From the NCBI GenBank assembly GCA_021827985.1, contig JAKATL010000016.1:1-45298 (forward strand): 45,298 nt of DNA, read 5' to 3'. Below, in pieces: positions 30,786 to 38,803 of the stretch. The stretch is from a bacterium (GTDB lineage: Bacteria > Chloroflexota > Dormibacteria > Aeolococcales > Bog-877). A program made the translations under genes and the position numbers. Numbering within the stretch: the stretch's first letter is position 1; each line of letters starts with the position of its first letter. The notes beneath the pieces were generated by a model. The model did no database searches. It worked only from the letters and a program-made list of their open reading frames with translations, and was not told the origin of the DNA.

Positions 30786-31790
30786 TCACTGGGCCACCGC
30801 CGGCTGGGGCCGGGCACCCGCTCTGCCCACCGGGTTGAAGCAGGCGTACAGGTGCTCCGGGGTTTCCCCGGTGAGCTCCGGTTCCTCCTCGCGGCACCTC
30901 GCGGTGGCGTACCGGCAGCGGGGCTGGAAGCGGCACCAGGTGGGAGGGTGGGAGAGGTCCGGGGGCAACCCGGGAATGCTGTAGAGACGGGTGTCAGCAC
31001 GCTGGTCCAGCCGGGGGATCGAAGCCAGCAGCGCCTCGGTGTAGGGGTGACGCATGGACTCGAAGAGGTCCACCGTGGGCGCCGCCTCGACGATCTTGCC
31101 GGCGTACATGACGTTGACCCGGTCGGCCCGCCCGGCGATCACCCCCATGTCGTGGGTGATCAGCAGGACCGCCATCTTGAGGCGCTGCTTGAGGCTGTAC
31201 AGCAGCTCCAGGATCTGCAGCTGGATGGTGACGTCCAGGGCGGTGGTCGGCTCGTCGGCGATCAGCAGCTTGGGGTCGCAGGACAGCGCCATGGCGATCA
31301 TGACCCGCTGGCGCAGCCCTCCGGAGAGCTGGTGCGGGTAATCCTTGAGCCGCTCCTTGGGGTTGGGCATTCCCACCAGGCTCAGGACCTCGGCGGCGCG
31401 GTCAAGAGCCTCCTGCTGCTTCACCTCGCGGTGGATGCGGACCATCTCCGCGATCTGCTTGCCGATGGTCATCGTCGGATTGAGCGAGGTCATGGGGTCC
31501 TGGAAGATGACCGCCACGTCGTTGCCCCGCACCTTGCGGAGTTCTCGCTCCGGCATCGTGGCCAGCTCCTTGCCGTCCAGGACCATGCTGCCCCCGGCGA
31601 TGTAGCCGCCCGGGGGAAGGAGCCGCATGATCGACATCCCGGTCATGGTCTTGCCACATCCGGACTCACCCACCAACCCCAGGGTCTCGCCCTCCTCGAT
31701 GTAGAGGCTGACCCCGTCCACAGCCCGAACCTCGCCCTTGCGCTGGCGGATATAGGTCTTTAGGTCGTGGATCTCGAGAAGCGCTGACAC
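30786..31790 (-). CDS. Oligopeptide-type ABC transporter ATPase (OppD/DppD family)
   Basis: This 334-residue ATPase has Walker [11 protein letters not shown]-loop [14 protein letters not shown], signature LSGGLRQRV, Walker [13 protein letters not shown] and H-loop [13 protein letters not shown], then the oligo_HPY C-terminal part with C-x-x-x-x-x-C residues ([14 protein letters not shown]). The GTG at 31790 ([13 protein letters not shown]) is chosen since the usual N-terminus of the family starts here. The longer open frame upstream runs through the divergent promoter region and into the antisense of the next gene. It is the first gene of the oppDF pair. Confidence 0.92.
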   Translation of the reverse strand: MSALLEIHDLKTYIRQRKGEVRAVDGVSLYIEEGETLGLVGESGCGKTMTGMSIMRLLPPGGYIAGGSMVLDGKELATMPERELRKVRGNDVAVIFQDPMTSLNPTMTIGKQIAEMVRIHREVKQQEALDRAAEVLSLVGMPNPKERLKDYPHQLSGGLRQRVMIAMALSCDPKLLIADEPTTALDVTIQLQILELLYSLKQRLKMAVLLITHDMGVIAGRADRVNVMYAGKIVEAAPTVDLFESMRHPYTEALLASIPRLDQRADTRLYSIPGLPPDLSHPPTWCRFQPRCRYATARCREEEPELTGETPEHLYACFNPVGRAGARPQPAVAQ

Positions 31791-31814
31791 GGCTTCACAC
31801 CTGAGTACGTTGGA

Positions 31815-31829
31815 GGTGGCCAGGCCACC
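31815..31829. promoter_or_regulatory. Palindrome in the oppD / flippase-like divergent region
   Basis: GGTGGCC, A, GGCCACC: a perfect 15-bp palindrome, 24 nt upstream of the oppD start, in the 124-bp gap between oppD (minus) and the flippase-like gene (plus). It could be an operator for oppDF. The regulator is unknown. Confidence 0.45.
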
Positions 31830-31902
31830 GGATCGCCCGGAGTATACCGACACAGATCGCCCTGCGGGCAAGCTGGTTCCGCAATTCCGACCTCGCGTTG
31901 GG

Positions 31903-31908
31903 TATTCT
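31903..31908 (+). promoter_or_regulatory. -10 box for the flippase-like gene
   Basis: TATTCT fits TANNNT and lies 6 nt before the GTG at 31915, which predicts a leaderless transcript and selects that start over an earlier in-frame ATG at 31810. Confidence 0.45.
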
Positions 31909-31914
31909 GAGAAC

Positions 31915-32892
31915 GTGCCAGCTTCGAGCGAACGTACCAGGTGGCCTCGCTGGATCACGCGCCGGCTCCTTCCTGCCCTGGTCAGCGTGGCCATCCTCGC
32001 GCTCGTGGTTCTGTACGTTCGGCCTCAGGAGTTGGGGACGGCGCTCTCCCGCTTCCACCTCGCGTACCTGCCGCTGATCCTTTTCCTGGCCATGGGCTAC
32101 TACGTACTCAAGGGATGGCAGTGGCACCTCTTCCTCAAGCCGCTCAAGCTGGACCACAGCGCGCTGGAGACCGTGCTGATCTACCTCGCCGGTCAACCCA
32201 CCTCAATCCTTCCCCTGGGGGAGCTGAGCCGGGCCTTCATCCTCCGCCGGCACACCAAGGTGAACCTGGGTGAGGCCTCGGCCACCGTGGTGGTTCAGGA
32301 GCTGCTCTATCCGGTCGGCCTGATCGCCGCCGCCATCCCCGGTGCCTCCCAGGTGCCGGGGGCCCAGGAGGCGGTGGTGACGGCGCTGGTGGGCATCCTC
32401 GCCATCTCGGTGATCCTGCTCTGGCCCCGGGCCTTCGCGGTGGCGATGAGGGTGGCCGAGCACCTGCCGCTGGTCTCCCGCTTCGCCCCAGACATCCGCG
32501 CCCTGCAGAGGGACGTGAGCTTCATCGCCAGCCGGCCGGCCACCCTGGCACCCGCTCTTCTGGGTCCGGTGGCCGCGGCGGTGGCGATCGCCGTCTTCTA
32601 CCTCACCATGCGCAGCGTGGGGGTGGACCTCGGCCTCTACCAGGCGGCCTTCGTGTACGCCGTCGCCCATCTGGCCGGGGGTATCAGTCTTCTGCCCGGA
32701 GGCATCGGCGCCTACGAGGGCACCATGACCTTCCTGCTGATCGCCTTCGGTGTGGCGGGGGCGGCGGCGGCGGCCATCGCCATCCTCAACCGGGCCTTCG
32801 ACCGTGGCCTGGTCACACTGGTGGGTGCCGTCGTGTACCTGTTGATCCGCCGACCACTCGACCTGGCAGAGATCTCGTTCGCCCCCGACTGA
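31915..32892 (+). CDS. Flippase-like membrane protein (LPG synthase TM domain, UPF0104)
   Basis: This 325-residue protein has about eight membrane helices. Features of the lysylphosphatidylglycerol-synthase transmembrane family (also AglD2-like) are: KGWQWHLFLKPLKL, AGQPTSILPLGELSRAFILR, and near the end ISLLPGGIGAYEGTM, the family's signature loop. There is no C-terminal synthase domain. Members without it are thought to move lipid or glycolipid intermediates across the membrane. It starts after a -10 box with no leader, and glucose dehydrogenase follows 31 nt after its stop with its own ribosome site, so the two are probably co-transcribed. Confidence 0.8.
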   Translation: MPASSERTRWPRWITRRLLPALVSVAILALVVLYVRPQELGTALSRFHLAYLPLILFLAMGYYVLKGWQWHLFLKPLKLDHSALETVLIYLAGQPTSILPLGELSRAFILRRHTKVNLGEASATVVVQELLYPVGLIAAAIPGASQVPGAQEAVVTALVGILAISVILLWPRAFAVAMRVAEHLPLVSRFAPDIRALQRDVSFIASRPATLAPALLGPVAAAVAIAVFYLTMRSVGVDLGLYQAAFVYAVAHLAGGISLLPGGIGAYEGTMTFLLIAFGVAGAAAAAIAILNRAFDRGLVTLVGAVVYLLIRRPLDLAEISFAPD

Positions 32893-32923
32893 GGGCCGTC
32901 CCGGAGACGGCCAGGAGGAGCTT

Positions 32924-34030
32924 GTGAAAGCGATCGTCACCACCCCGGGCGTCAAGGGCAGTGTTCATCTCGGGGAGATCGGTAACCCCTCCGGGTGGCA
33001 GGACGTGCAGGCGGCCGATGGGCGTCCCGCCGAGGGGGCCCTGGTCCAGGTGGTCGAGGTGGGGGTCTGCGGCACCGACCAGGAGATCGCCAACGAGGGG
33101 TATGGAGCCGCCCCCCAGGGGCGTGACCAGCTGGTTATGGGGCATGAGAACCTCGGTCGGGTGGTCTCCGCCCCGCAGGGGTCCGCGCTCAAGGAGGGGG
33201 AGCTGGTGGTGGCGACGGTGCGCCGGCCCTGCCCGGAACGCTGCCTCCCCTGCGCCTCGGGGCAGAGCGACAACTGCCTCACCGGCCACTACACCGAGCG
33301 CGGGATCAAAGGGCGCGACGGATACATGGCCGCCCAATATGTCGAGCACCCCGACTACCTGGTACCCCTGCCCGCCACCCTGACCCGCATCGGGGTCCTC
33401 ATGGAGCCCAGCTCGATCGTCGAGAAGGGCCTGATCCAGGCCTTCTCCATCCAGCGGACCCGGATGCCCTGGGAACCGCGCCAGGCGCTGGTGTGCGGCG
33501 CGGGCGCCATCGGTCTGCTTGCCGCCGTCTTCCTCAGGCTGCGGGATCTGGAGGTGGCGATCGTGGCCAAGGCGGACGCGCAGTCGACCTCCGCGCGGGT
33601 GGCCGGGGCCATCGGCGCCAAGCTCCTGGACGCCGACCAGCACCCGGTCGCCGGGATCGCCTCGGAGATGGGCAACCTGGACCTGGTGTTCGAGGCCACG
33701 GGCGTCTCGGCGGTGGCCATGGCCGCCATCTCCGCCACCGGCCACGACGGCGTCTGCTGTCTCAGCTCGGTCACCGCCGGAGCAAGGACCGTTAGCGTGG
33801 ACACCGACGCTCTCAACCTGGACATGGTCCTGGGCAACAAGCTGGTCTTCGGCACCGTGAACGCCAACCGCAGGCACTTCGAGGCTGCGGCCCGAATGCT
33901 GGGGGCGGCCAGCCGGCGCTGGCCCGGGGTCCTGGATCAGATCGTGACCCGCAGGGTCCCCGCGGAGAGCTTCCAGGACGCCTTCCAGCGGCAACCGGAC
34001 GACATCAAGACGACCATCACCTTCGCCTGA
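32924..34030 (+). CDS. Glucose 1-dehydrogenase, medium-chain (archaeal-type GDH)
   Basis: This 368-residue zinc dehydrogenase has catalytic Zn residues C49 (VGVCGTD), H74-E75 (MGHENLG) and E161 (MEPSSIVEKG), and structural Zn Cys residues at 103, 107, 110 and 118 (CPERCLPCASGQSDNC). The nucleotide fold is CGAGAIGLLA at 191-200. The C-terminal domain (NLDMVLGNKLVFGTVNANRR, FEAAARML) is the Glu_dehyd_C type seen in Sulfolobus, Thermoplasma and Haloferax glucose dehydrogenases. It oxidises glucose or galactose to the lactone, the entry step of non-phosphorylating Entner-Doudoroff routes. The GTG start has GGAGGAG upstream. Confidence 0.87.
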   Translation: MKAIVTTPGVKGSVHLGEIGNPSGWQDVQAADGRPAEGALVQVVEVGVCGTDQEIANEGYGAAPQGRDQLVMGHENLGRVVSAPQGSALKEGELVVATVRRPCPERCLPCASGQSDNCLTGHYTERGIKGRDGYMAAQYVEHPDYLVPLPATLTRIGVLMEPSSIVEKGLIQAFSIQRTRMPWEPRQALVCGAGAIGLLAAVFLRLRDLEVAIVAKADAQSTSARVAGAIGAKLLDADQHPVAGIASEMGNLDLVFEATGVSAVAMAAISATGHDGVCCLSSVTAGARTVSVDTDALNLDMVLGNKLVFGTVNANRRHFEAAARMLGAASRRWPGVLDQIVTRRVPAESFQDAFQRQPDDIKTTITFA

Positions 34031-34059
34031 GGTCCAGCCCGGGGCCTCCTGGGATCAGG
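34026..34059. terminator. Hairpin between convergent gdh and the catabolic operon
   Basis: CCTGA...TCAGG outer arms (34026-34030 and 34055-34059) enclose CCAG...CTGG inner arms with small bulges. It spans the 24-bp gap between two convergent stops and overlaps both coding ends, so it may end both transcripts. There is no T-run. Confidence 0.35.
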
Positions 34060-34792
34060 TTCCCGCCCCGGCCACGTGCTGCCTGAACCCGGAAGTAGCT
34101 GTCAGCACCGGTCGGCCGAACGCCCTGGACGCCTCCCGGGTGACCTCGGATGTGGGTATGGTCGGCCACCGGTGGGTGATCAGCAGCACCCTGGCGCCCG
34201 CCTCCTGCGCCATGGCGCCGGCCTGGCGACCGCTCAGGTGCTGGGCCCGCCCCTCCTGAGAGGAGGTCCAGGTCGCCTCGCAGAGGGCCAGGTCCAGCCC
34301 CTCGCCCAGCTCCCCGATCGACCACCCAGGCCCGGTGTCGGCGGAGTACCCGAGGCGGACCCCGGCGGCCTCCACCAGCACCGCCAGTGTCTCCGGTCCA
34401 TGGTCGGTGCGGGAGAACAGGAGGCGCATTCCCGCCACCTCCAGCTGGTCCCGATCGGCGACATCGACCCACTGGAGCTCCTCCCACTCCCGGAAATACA
34501 TGAGGTCGCGGATGCCGCTGGGTGCCAGCACCGGAATCCTCCGTGGCCGCTCTGCGAAGTGGAGCGCGACTGCCAGCCCCTCCAGATCCTGGCGGTGGTC
34601 GGGGTGCTCGTGGCTGATCACCACGCCGTCCAGGTCGTCGAGCGCCACCTCTTGCTGGAGGCGGGCGAGGCAGCCCGGTCCCAGGTCCAGGAGGACACTC
34701 CGGCCCCCAGCCTGGACCAGGTAGCCACTTCCGGCGCCGCCGGGGCCCGGGTAGCCCCCGTCACAGCCCAGTACGGTGAGCGAAAGCGTCAT
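34055..34792 (-). CDS. MBL-fold metal-dependent hydrolase (RNase Z/YhfI-like)
   Basis: This 245-residue protein starts MTLSLTVLGCDGGYPGPGGA, the usual N-terminus of the RNase Z-like subgroup, with VVISHEHPDHRQDLEGL as the H-x-H-x-D-H metal site, GYSADTGPG for the Asp ligand and LLITHRWP for the last His. The fold hydrolyses phosphodiester, lactone or thioester bonds, and this sequence does not decide which. It is the last gene of the seven-gene operon and overlaps the preceding gene by ATGA. A lactonase or thioesterase step in the operon's pathway is conceivable but unproven. Confidence 0.82.
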   Translation of the reverse strand: MTLSLTVLGCDGGYPGPGGAGSGYLVQAGGRSVLLDLGPGCLARLQQEVALDDLDGVVISHEHPDHRQDLEGLAVALHFAERPRRIPVLAPSGIRDLMYFREWEELQWVDVADRDQLEVAGMRLLFSRTDHGPETLAVLVEAAGVRLGYSADTGPGWSIGELGEGLDLALCEATWTSSQEGRAQHLSGRQAGAMAQEAGARVLLITHRWPTIPTSEVTREASRAFGRPVLTATSGFRQHVAGAGT

Positions 34793-35499
34793 GGCCGCCG
34801 GGGTTCCCGGGCCCTGAGGTGGCAGGTGTCGTTGAAGGAGCGGACCCGCCAGCTCTCCTGGGACTCCAGGACCAGCTCGGAGATCGAGCCGTGGTCCGAG
34901 GAGGCGAAGGCGAAGGAGCTGGCGCGGGCGGCCAGGGCGAGGGCGGCAGCGATCACCCCGTCGTGGGTGAAGACCGCGACCACCTGGCCCGGGAACCTTG
35001 CCTTCGCCTCCAGGATGGCCCCGGCGACGCGCCCGTGCAGCTCCTCGTTGGTCTCCGCCCCGGGAATCGCGTCCCACCGCCCTGTCTGCAGCACCCGGAC
35101 CCACGCCGGATGGTTCTCCCGGACCCGCTGGTGCACGGCGCCGCCCTCCCACTCCCCGAGCCACACCTCGCGAAGCCCCTCGATCACGATGGGTCGAAGC
35201 TGCAGGAGGCGGGCCAGCGGCTCCGCGGTCTCCCGGGCCCGGCGCGCGGGGCTGGTGCAGATGCCGCTGACCCCCGCCTGAGACAGCCGGGTCGCCAGCC
35301 GCTCGGCCTGCCGCCGCCCCCCGGGGGCGAGTGGGGGGTCACCCTGGCCCGCAGGGCCCTCATGGGGACGGTAGGCGGCCTGCAGGCCATGGCGCACCAG
35401 CAACGCCCGGGTGGAGCCTCCGGGCGGCCGGTATCGCGTGGGTCGGAATTCCGCACTCGGGGCGCTGGCGCCTGGGGGTGGCTGGGGAGGTGGGGCCAC
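34789..35499 (-). CDS. Histidine phosphatase (phosphoglycerate mutase-like)
   Basis: This 236-residue protein carries ALLVRHGLQAAYRP (catalytic His in RHG), TSPARRARETAEPLA, LREVWLGEWEGG and FTHDGVIAAALAL (second His), the complete histidine-phosphatase signature. It is more like broad phosphatases of the CobC/GpmB group than a true mutase. The GTG at 35499 is chosen: it lies 2 nt after the SDR stop, and about 45 Pro/Ala-rich residues precede the fold. It is sixth of seven genes in the operon, and its end overlaps the MBL gene. It could remove a phosphate from an imported or intermediate compound. Confidence 0.8.
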   Translation of the reverse strand: MAPPPQPPPGASAPSAEFRPTRYRPPGGSTRALLVRHGLQAAYRPHEGPAGQGDPPLAPGGRRQAERLATRLSQAGVSGICTSPARRARETAEPLARLLQLRPIVIEGLREVWLGEWEGGAVHQRVRENHPAWVRVLQTGRWDAIPGAETNEELHGRVAGAILEAKARFPGQVVAVFTHDGVIAAALALAARASSFAFASSDHGSISELVLESQESWRVRSFNDTCHLRAREPRRP

Positions 35500-35501
35500 G
35501 A

Positions 35502-36284
35502 CTACCGCGGCGGCTCGTAGCGGCCGTCGATGGCGGTCCAACCTCCGTCCACGGTCAGCACCGAACCGGTCACGTAGGTGGAGGCGTCACCGGCCAGGTA
35601 GAGCACCGCGCCCGCCAGCTCCGGCGGACCGGCCCACCGGCCGAGGGCGGTCTTCTCGGCGTAGGCCCGGTCCCACTCCGGCACCGCCTGAATCTGGGCC
35701 GTGAGCGGGGTCCGGACCACCCCGGGGGCGATCGCGTTCACCCGCACCCCGCTCGGGCCGAGCTCGGCCGCCGCAGTGCGGAGCAGCTGCACCAGACCGG
35801 CCTTGGTGGCGGCGTAGACCCCCTGTCCAGGCTCCACCGTCACCCAGCGGATGGAGGTGAATCCGATGATGCTGCCGCGCCCGCGCTCGGCCATCGCCGA
35901 GCCGAAGGCCTGGACGAGGTGGAAGGCGCTGCGCAGGTTGAGGTCCACCACCCGCCGGAACTCCGCCTCGGTGTAATCCAGGAGCCGCTTGCGCACGTTG
36001 GTGCCCACCGTGAAGACCAGGACCTCCACGTCAGGGTGGGCCACGGCTGCGCGGCGCACCGCCTCCCCATCAAGGGCGTCGAGCTCGATCCAGGCGGCGC
36101 TGGCGAGGCCGGCCGTCTCCGCCGCCGTGGCCGGATCGATGTCGGCGCACACGACCTCGGCTCCCTGGGCGGAAAGGGCCATGGCGGCCTCCCGGCCCAG
36201 GCCGCCGCCGGCCCCCACCACCATCGCCCTCCTGCCGTCCAGGCGGAAGAGGTCGGAGTAGCGCTCGCGACCGATGCCGGTCAA
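35502..36284 (-). CDS. Short-chain dehydrogenase/reductase (SDR)
   Basis: This 260-residue classical SDR has a glycine-rich cofactor loop MVVGAGGGLGREAAMAL, an acidic residue after beta-2 (VCADID) that favours NAD over NADP, the catalytic Ser in IGFTSIRW, YAATK (Y-x-x-x-K) and the PGVVRTPLTA segment. It oxidises an alcohol or reduces a ketone. The TTG at 36284 overlaps the aldehyde dehydrogenase stop (TTGA), so translation is coupled. Paired with the aldehyde dehydrogenase, it may supply the aldehyde (alcohol to aldehyde to acid). The substrate cannot be read from the sequence. Confidence 0.87.
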   Translation of the reverse strand: MTGIGRERYSDLFRLDGRRAMVVGAGGGLGREAAMALSAQGAEVVCADIDPATAAETAGLASAAWIELDALDGEAVRRAAVAHPDVEVLVFTVGTNVRKRLLDYTEAEFRRVVDLNLRSAFHLVQAFGSAMAERGRGSIIGFTSIRWVTVEPGQGVYAATKAGLVQLLRTAAAELGPSGVRVNAIAPGVVRTPLTAQIQAVPEWDRAYAEKTALGRWAGPPELAGAVLYLAGDASTYVTGSVLTVDGGWTAIDGRYEPPR

Positions 36285-37750
36285 CTCGCGGCCTCCGGCC
36301 AGCTGGGCCGGATGATGGCCATCCGGGTCACGGTCAGCTCCTCCACCGCGAACCGTGGGCCCTCCCGCCCGACGCCGGAGTCCTTCACCCCTCCGTAGGG
36401 CATGTTGTCGGCGCGGAACCCGGGCACATCGTTGATCACCACCCCGCCCACCTTCAACCGGCTCAGCGCCGCCATGGCGGTCGCCAGCGAGGAGGTGAAG
36501 ACGCTGGCATGCAGGCCGTAACGGGAGCGGTTCACCTCCTCCAGCGCCTCCCGGTCACCCACCACCGTCCGGATGCAGACCACCGGGCCGAACACCTCCT
36601 CGTCCCAGAGCGGGATCCCGGACGGGACATCGGCCACGGCGGTGGGGGCCACGATCCCCCCTGAGACCTCTCCGCCGGCCAGCAGGCGGGCACCACCGGA
36701 GATTGCCTCACGGACCCAGGCCCCGACCCGAAGGGCCGCCGGCTCGTCGATGAGCGCGGACACGCGGGTGGACTCTTGGCGGGGGTCTCCCACCACCACC
36801 TGCGCCAGCCGAGCGGAGAGCAGCTCCAGGAAGCGGTCTCTCACCGCCTCCACCACCAGCACCCTCTGGACCGAGATGCAGGCCTGCCCGGAGGCGTAGT
36901 AGCCGCCCCGGATGACGGCGTCCGCGGCCCGCTCCAGGTCGGCGTCCGCGCAGACCACCAGGGCAGAGTTCGACCCCAGCTCCAGGACCACCTTGGTGGG
37001 GGCAGCGTCCCGGGCGATCTGGTGCCCGACCCGGGCCGACCCGGTGAAGGAGACCGCGCCGACCCGGCGATCGGTGGTCAGGGTGCGGCCCACCTCGGAG
37101 TCCCCAGTAACCAGCTGCACCGCCTCCTCCGGCGCCCCCGCGCGCCGAAGCGCGGTCCGGAACAGGTGGACCAGCCAGAGGGTAGCCAGCGGGGTCTGCG
37201 GTGCAGGCTTGACCACCACCGGGCAGCCGGCCGCCACTGCCGGGGCGATCTTGTGGCTGGCGAGGAGCAGCGGGTAGTTGAAACCGGCGATCCCGATCAC
37301 CACCCCGATCGGCTTGCGGATCCAGAACCCCAGGAGCCCCTCGCCCTGGGAACTCAGGTCCAGCGGGACCGTCTCTCCGTGTAGCCTTCCCGCCTCCTCC
37401 GCCGCGACCTCCAGGGTGACCAGGGAGCGCTCTACCTCGGTGCGGCAGTCGACGAGCGGCTTGCCGGACTCGAGCACCAAAAGGCTCTCAAAGTCTTGGC
37501 GCCGGGCCGCCAGCTCCGAGTGCACCTCCCGGAGGACGGTCCGGCGCAGGTGGCTGGGCAGCTCCTCCACCGCAGGAGCCACCCCCAGGGCGAACTCCAG
37601 CGCCTGTGCCGCCATCCGGGCCGAGCCCCAGGGAGCGAGGGCCACCTCGCTCCGGTCGTAGGGGAAGAGGACGGGCCGCAGCTCGGGGTCGGGGAGCCAG
37701 TCGGGCCCGACGGGTAGCCCCTCCGGGTAGGGGGGCTGGAACATGCTCAT
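36281..37750 (-). CDS. NAD(P)-dependent aldehyde dehydrogenase
   Basis: This 489-residue ALDH superfamily enzyme has IGIAGFNYPLLLASHKIAPA (cofactor pocket), VVVKPAPQTPLATLWL, SFTGSARVG, catalytic Glu in VVLELGSNSALVV, catalytic Cys in YYASGQACISVQR, and DEEVFGPVV. The closest general group is lactaldehyde/glyceraldehyde/succinic-semialdehyde-type ALDHs. It would oxidise the aldehyde made by the neighbouring SDR to an acid. It starts 6 nt after the P1 hydrolase stop and overlaps the SDR start by 4 nt. An ATG at 37744 is a near-equivalent start. Confidence 0.92.
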   Translation of the reverse strand: MSMFQPPYPEGLPVGPDWLPDPELRPVLFPYDRSEVALAPWGSARMAAQALEFALGVAPAVEELPSHLRRTVLREVHSELAARRQDFESLLVLESGKPLVDCRTEVERSLVTLEVAAEEAGRLHGETVPLDLSSQGEGLLGFWIRKPIGVVIGIAGFNYPLLLASHKIAPAVAAGCPVVVKPAPQTPLATLWLVHLFRTALRRAGAPEEAVQLVTGDSEVGRTLTTDRRVGAVSFTGSARVGHQIARDAAPTKVVLELGSNSALVVCADADLERAADAVIRGGYYASGQACISVQRVLVVEAVRDRFLELLSARLAQVVVGDPRQESTRVSALIDEPAALRVGAWVREAISGGARLLAGGEVSGGIVAPTAVADVPSGIPLWDEEVFGPVVCIRTVVGDREALEEVNRSRYGLHASVFTSSLATAMAALSRLKVGGVVINDVPGFRADNMPYGGVKDSGVGREGPRFAVEELTVTRMAIIRPSWPEAAS

Positions 37751-37756
37751 CTGGTC

Positions 37757-38803
37757 CTATCCTCCAGTTAAGCCTTCGCCGCCGGTCCGGGAGAGGTGGA
37801 GATCTCGGTAGGAGCGCCAACTTCCCGCCGCCGTGACGGTGGAGGTGGCAGCCAGCATGGCCCGGCCGACCGCTCGGGAGAGGCAGTCGGCGGCGGCGGC
37901 CAGCAGGTCGTTGAGGTCGGCAGGAGATGTCGCCTGCGCGGAGTCGGCGGTGGAGAGGCCGAAGACGGTGTCCCCGTCGAACATGGTGTGGCAGGGACGG
38001 ATGGCGCGTGCCATCCCATCCTGGCCGGCCTCGGCCAGCTTGCGGCACTGGGCCTTGGTGAGGGGGGCGTCGGTGGCCACCACCCCGACCGTGGTGTTGA
38101 GCCCGGGAGTTGGATCCGGGGTCACGGCGGGACGAGCCGGGTGGGCACCCTGGAGCGCAGCGCTGAGACCGGGATCCCCGGTCGCTGCCCACAGCAGCCC
38201 GGTGCTCGGGTCCACGGTCGAGCCCATCGCATTGACCACCACCAGTGCGCCCACCGTGGGCCCGTCGGCGAGGTGGCTGCTGGAGGTGCCCACCCCTCCC
38301 TTGAGGCCCCCGGCCACCGCCCCCGTGCCGGCACCCACGCACCCCTGCGCGCCCCCGTCATCTCCGTCCCGCGCCCTGAAGTAAGCTTCGAGCCCGAGTT
38401 CGGGGCCCGGGTGGTTGTGGAACTCTCCGCCGCGGCCCAGGTCGAAGATGATCGCCCCCGGGACGATGGGGACCACCTGCCCCGGGCCCACCGGCAGGCC
38501 GAGGCCGTCGTCGGCCAGGCCGCGCATGACTCCGTCGACGCTGGCGAGGCCGTAGGCGCTCCCCCCGCTCAGGACCACCGCCTGGACCCGTTCCACCAGG
38601 TTGCGGGGGTCCAGTAGGTCGGTCTCCCTGGTGCCCGGCCCGCCGCCCCGCACGTCGACCCCGGCAACCGCCCCGGGGACTCCTGCCAGGATCACCGTGG
38701 TTCCGGTGAGCCAGCCGTCGCCCACCCGTTGAGCGTGCCCCACCAGAAGCCCGCGGACGTCCGGGAGGGAGTCGGTGGGGCCAGGGGCCCAGGCGCCGCT
38801 CAT
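37757..38803 (-). CDS. P1-family Ntn-type hydrolase (DmpA/NylC-like, self-cleaving)
   Basis: This 348-residue protein carries VGHAQ near the start, VLSGGSAYGLASVDGVMRGL, GAGTGAVAGGLKGGVGTSSS and LNTTVGVVATDAPLTKAQC, then RPCHTMFDGDTVFGLST. These are the hallmarks of peptidase family P1 (DmpA aminopeptidases and the nylon-oligomer hydrolase NylC). In NylC the chain cuts itself between Asn266 and Thr267 and the new Thr is the nucleophile; here N236-T237 in GLNTTVG is the matching pair, which predicts fragments of about 24 and 11 kDa. The ATGA overlap with the M20 gene and the short gap to ALDH place it mid-operon. It would cleave an amide bond. Confidence 0.85.
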   Translation of the reverse strand: MSGAWAPGPTDSLPDVRGLLVGHAQRVGDGWLTGTTVILAGVPGAVAGVDVRGGGPGTRETDLLDPRNLVERVQAVVLSGGSAYGLASVDGVMRGLADDGLGLPVGPGQVVPIVPGAIIFDLGRGGEFHNHPGPELGLEAYFRARDGDDGGAQGCVGAGTGAVAGGLKGGVGTSSSHLADGPTVGALVVVNAMGSTVDPSTGLLWAATGDPGLSAALQGAHPARPAVTPDPTPGLNTTVGVVATDAPLTKAQCRKLAEAGQDGMARAIRPCHTMFDGDTVFGLSTADSAQATSPADLNDLLAAAADCLSRAVGRAMLAATSTVTAAGSWRSYRDLHLSRTGGEGLTGG

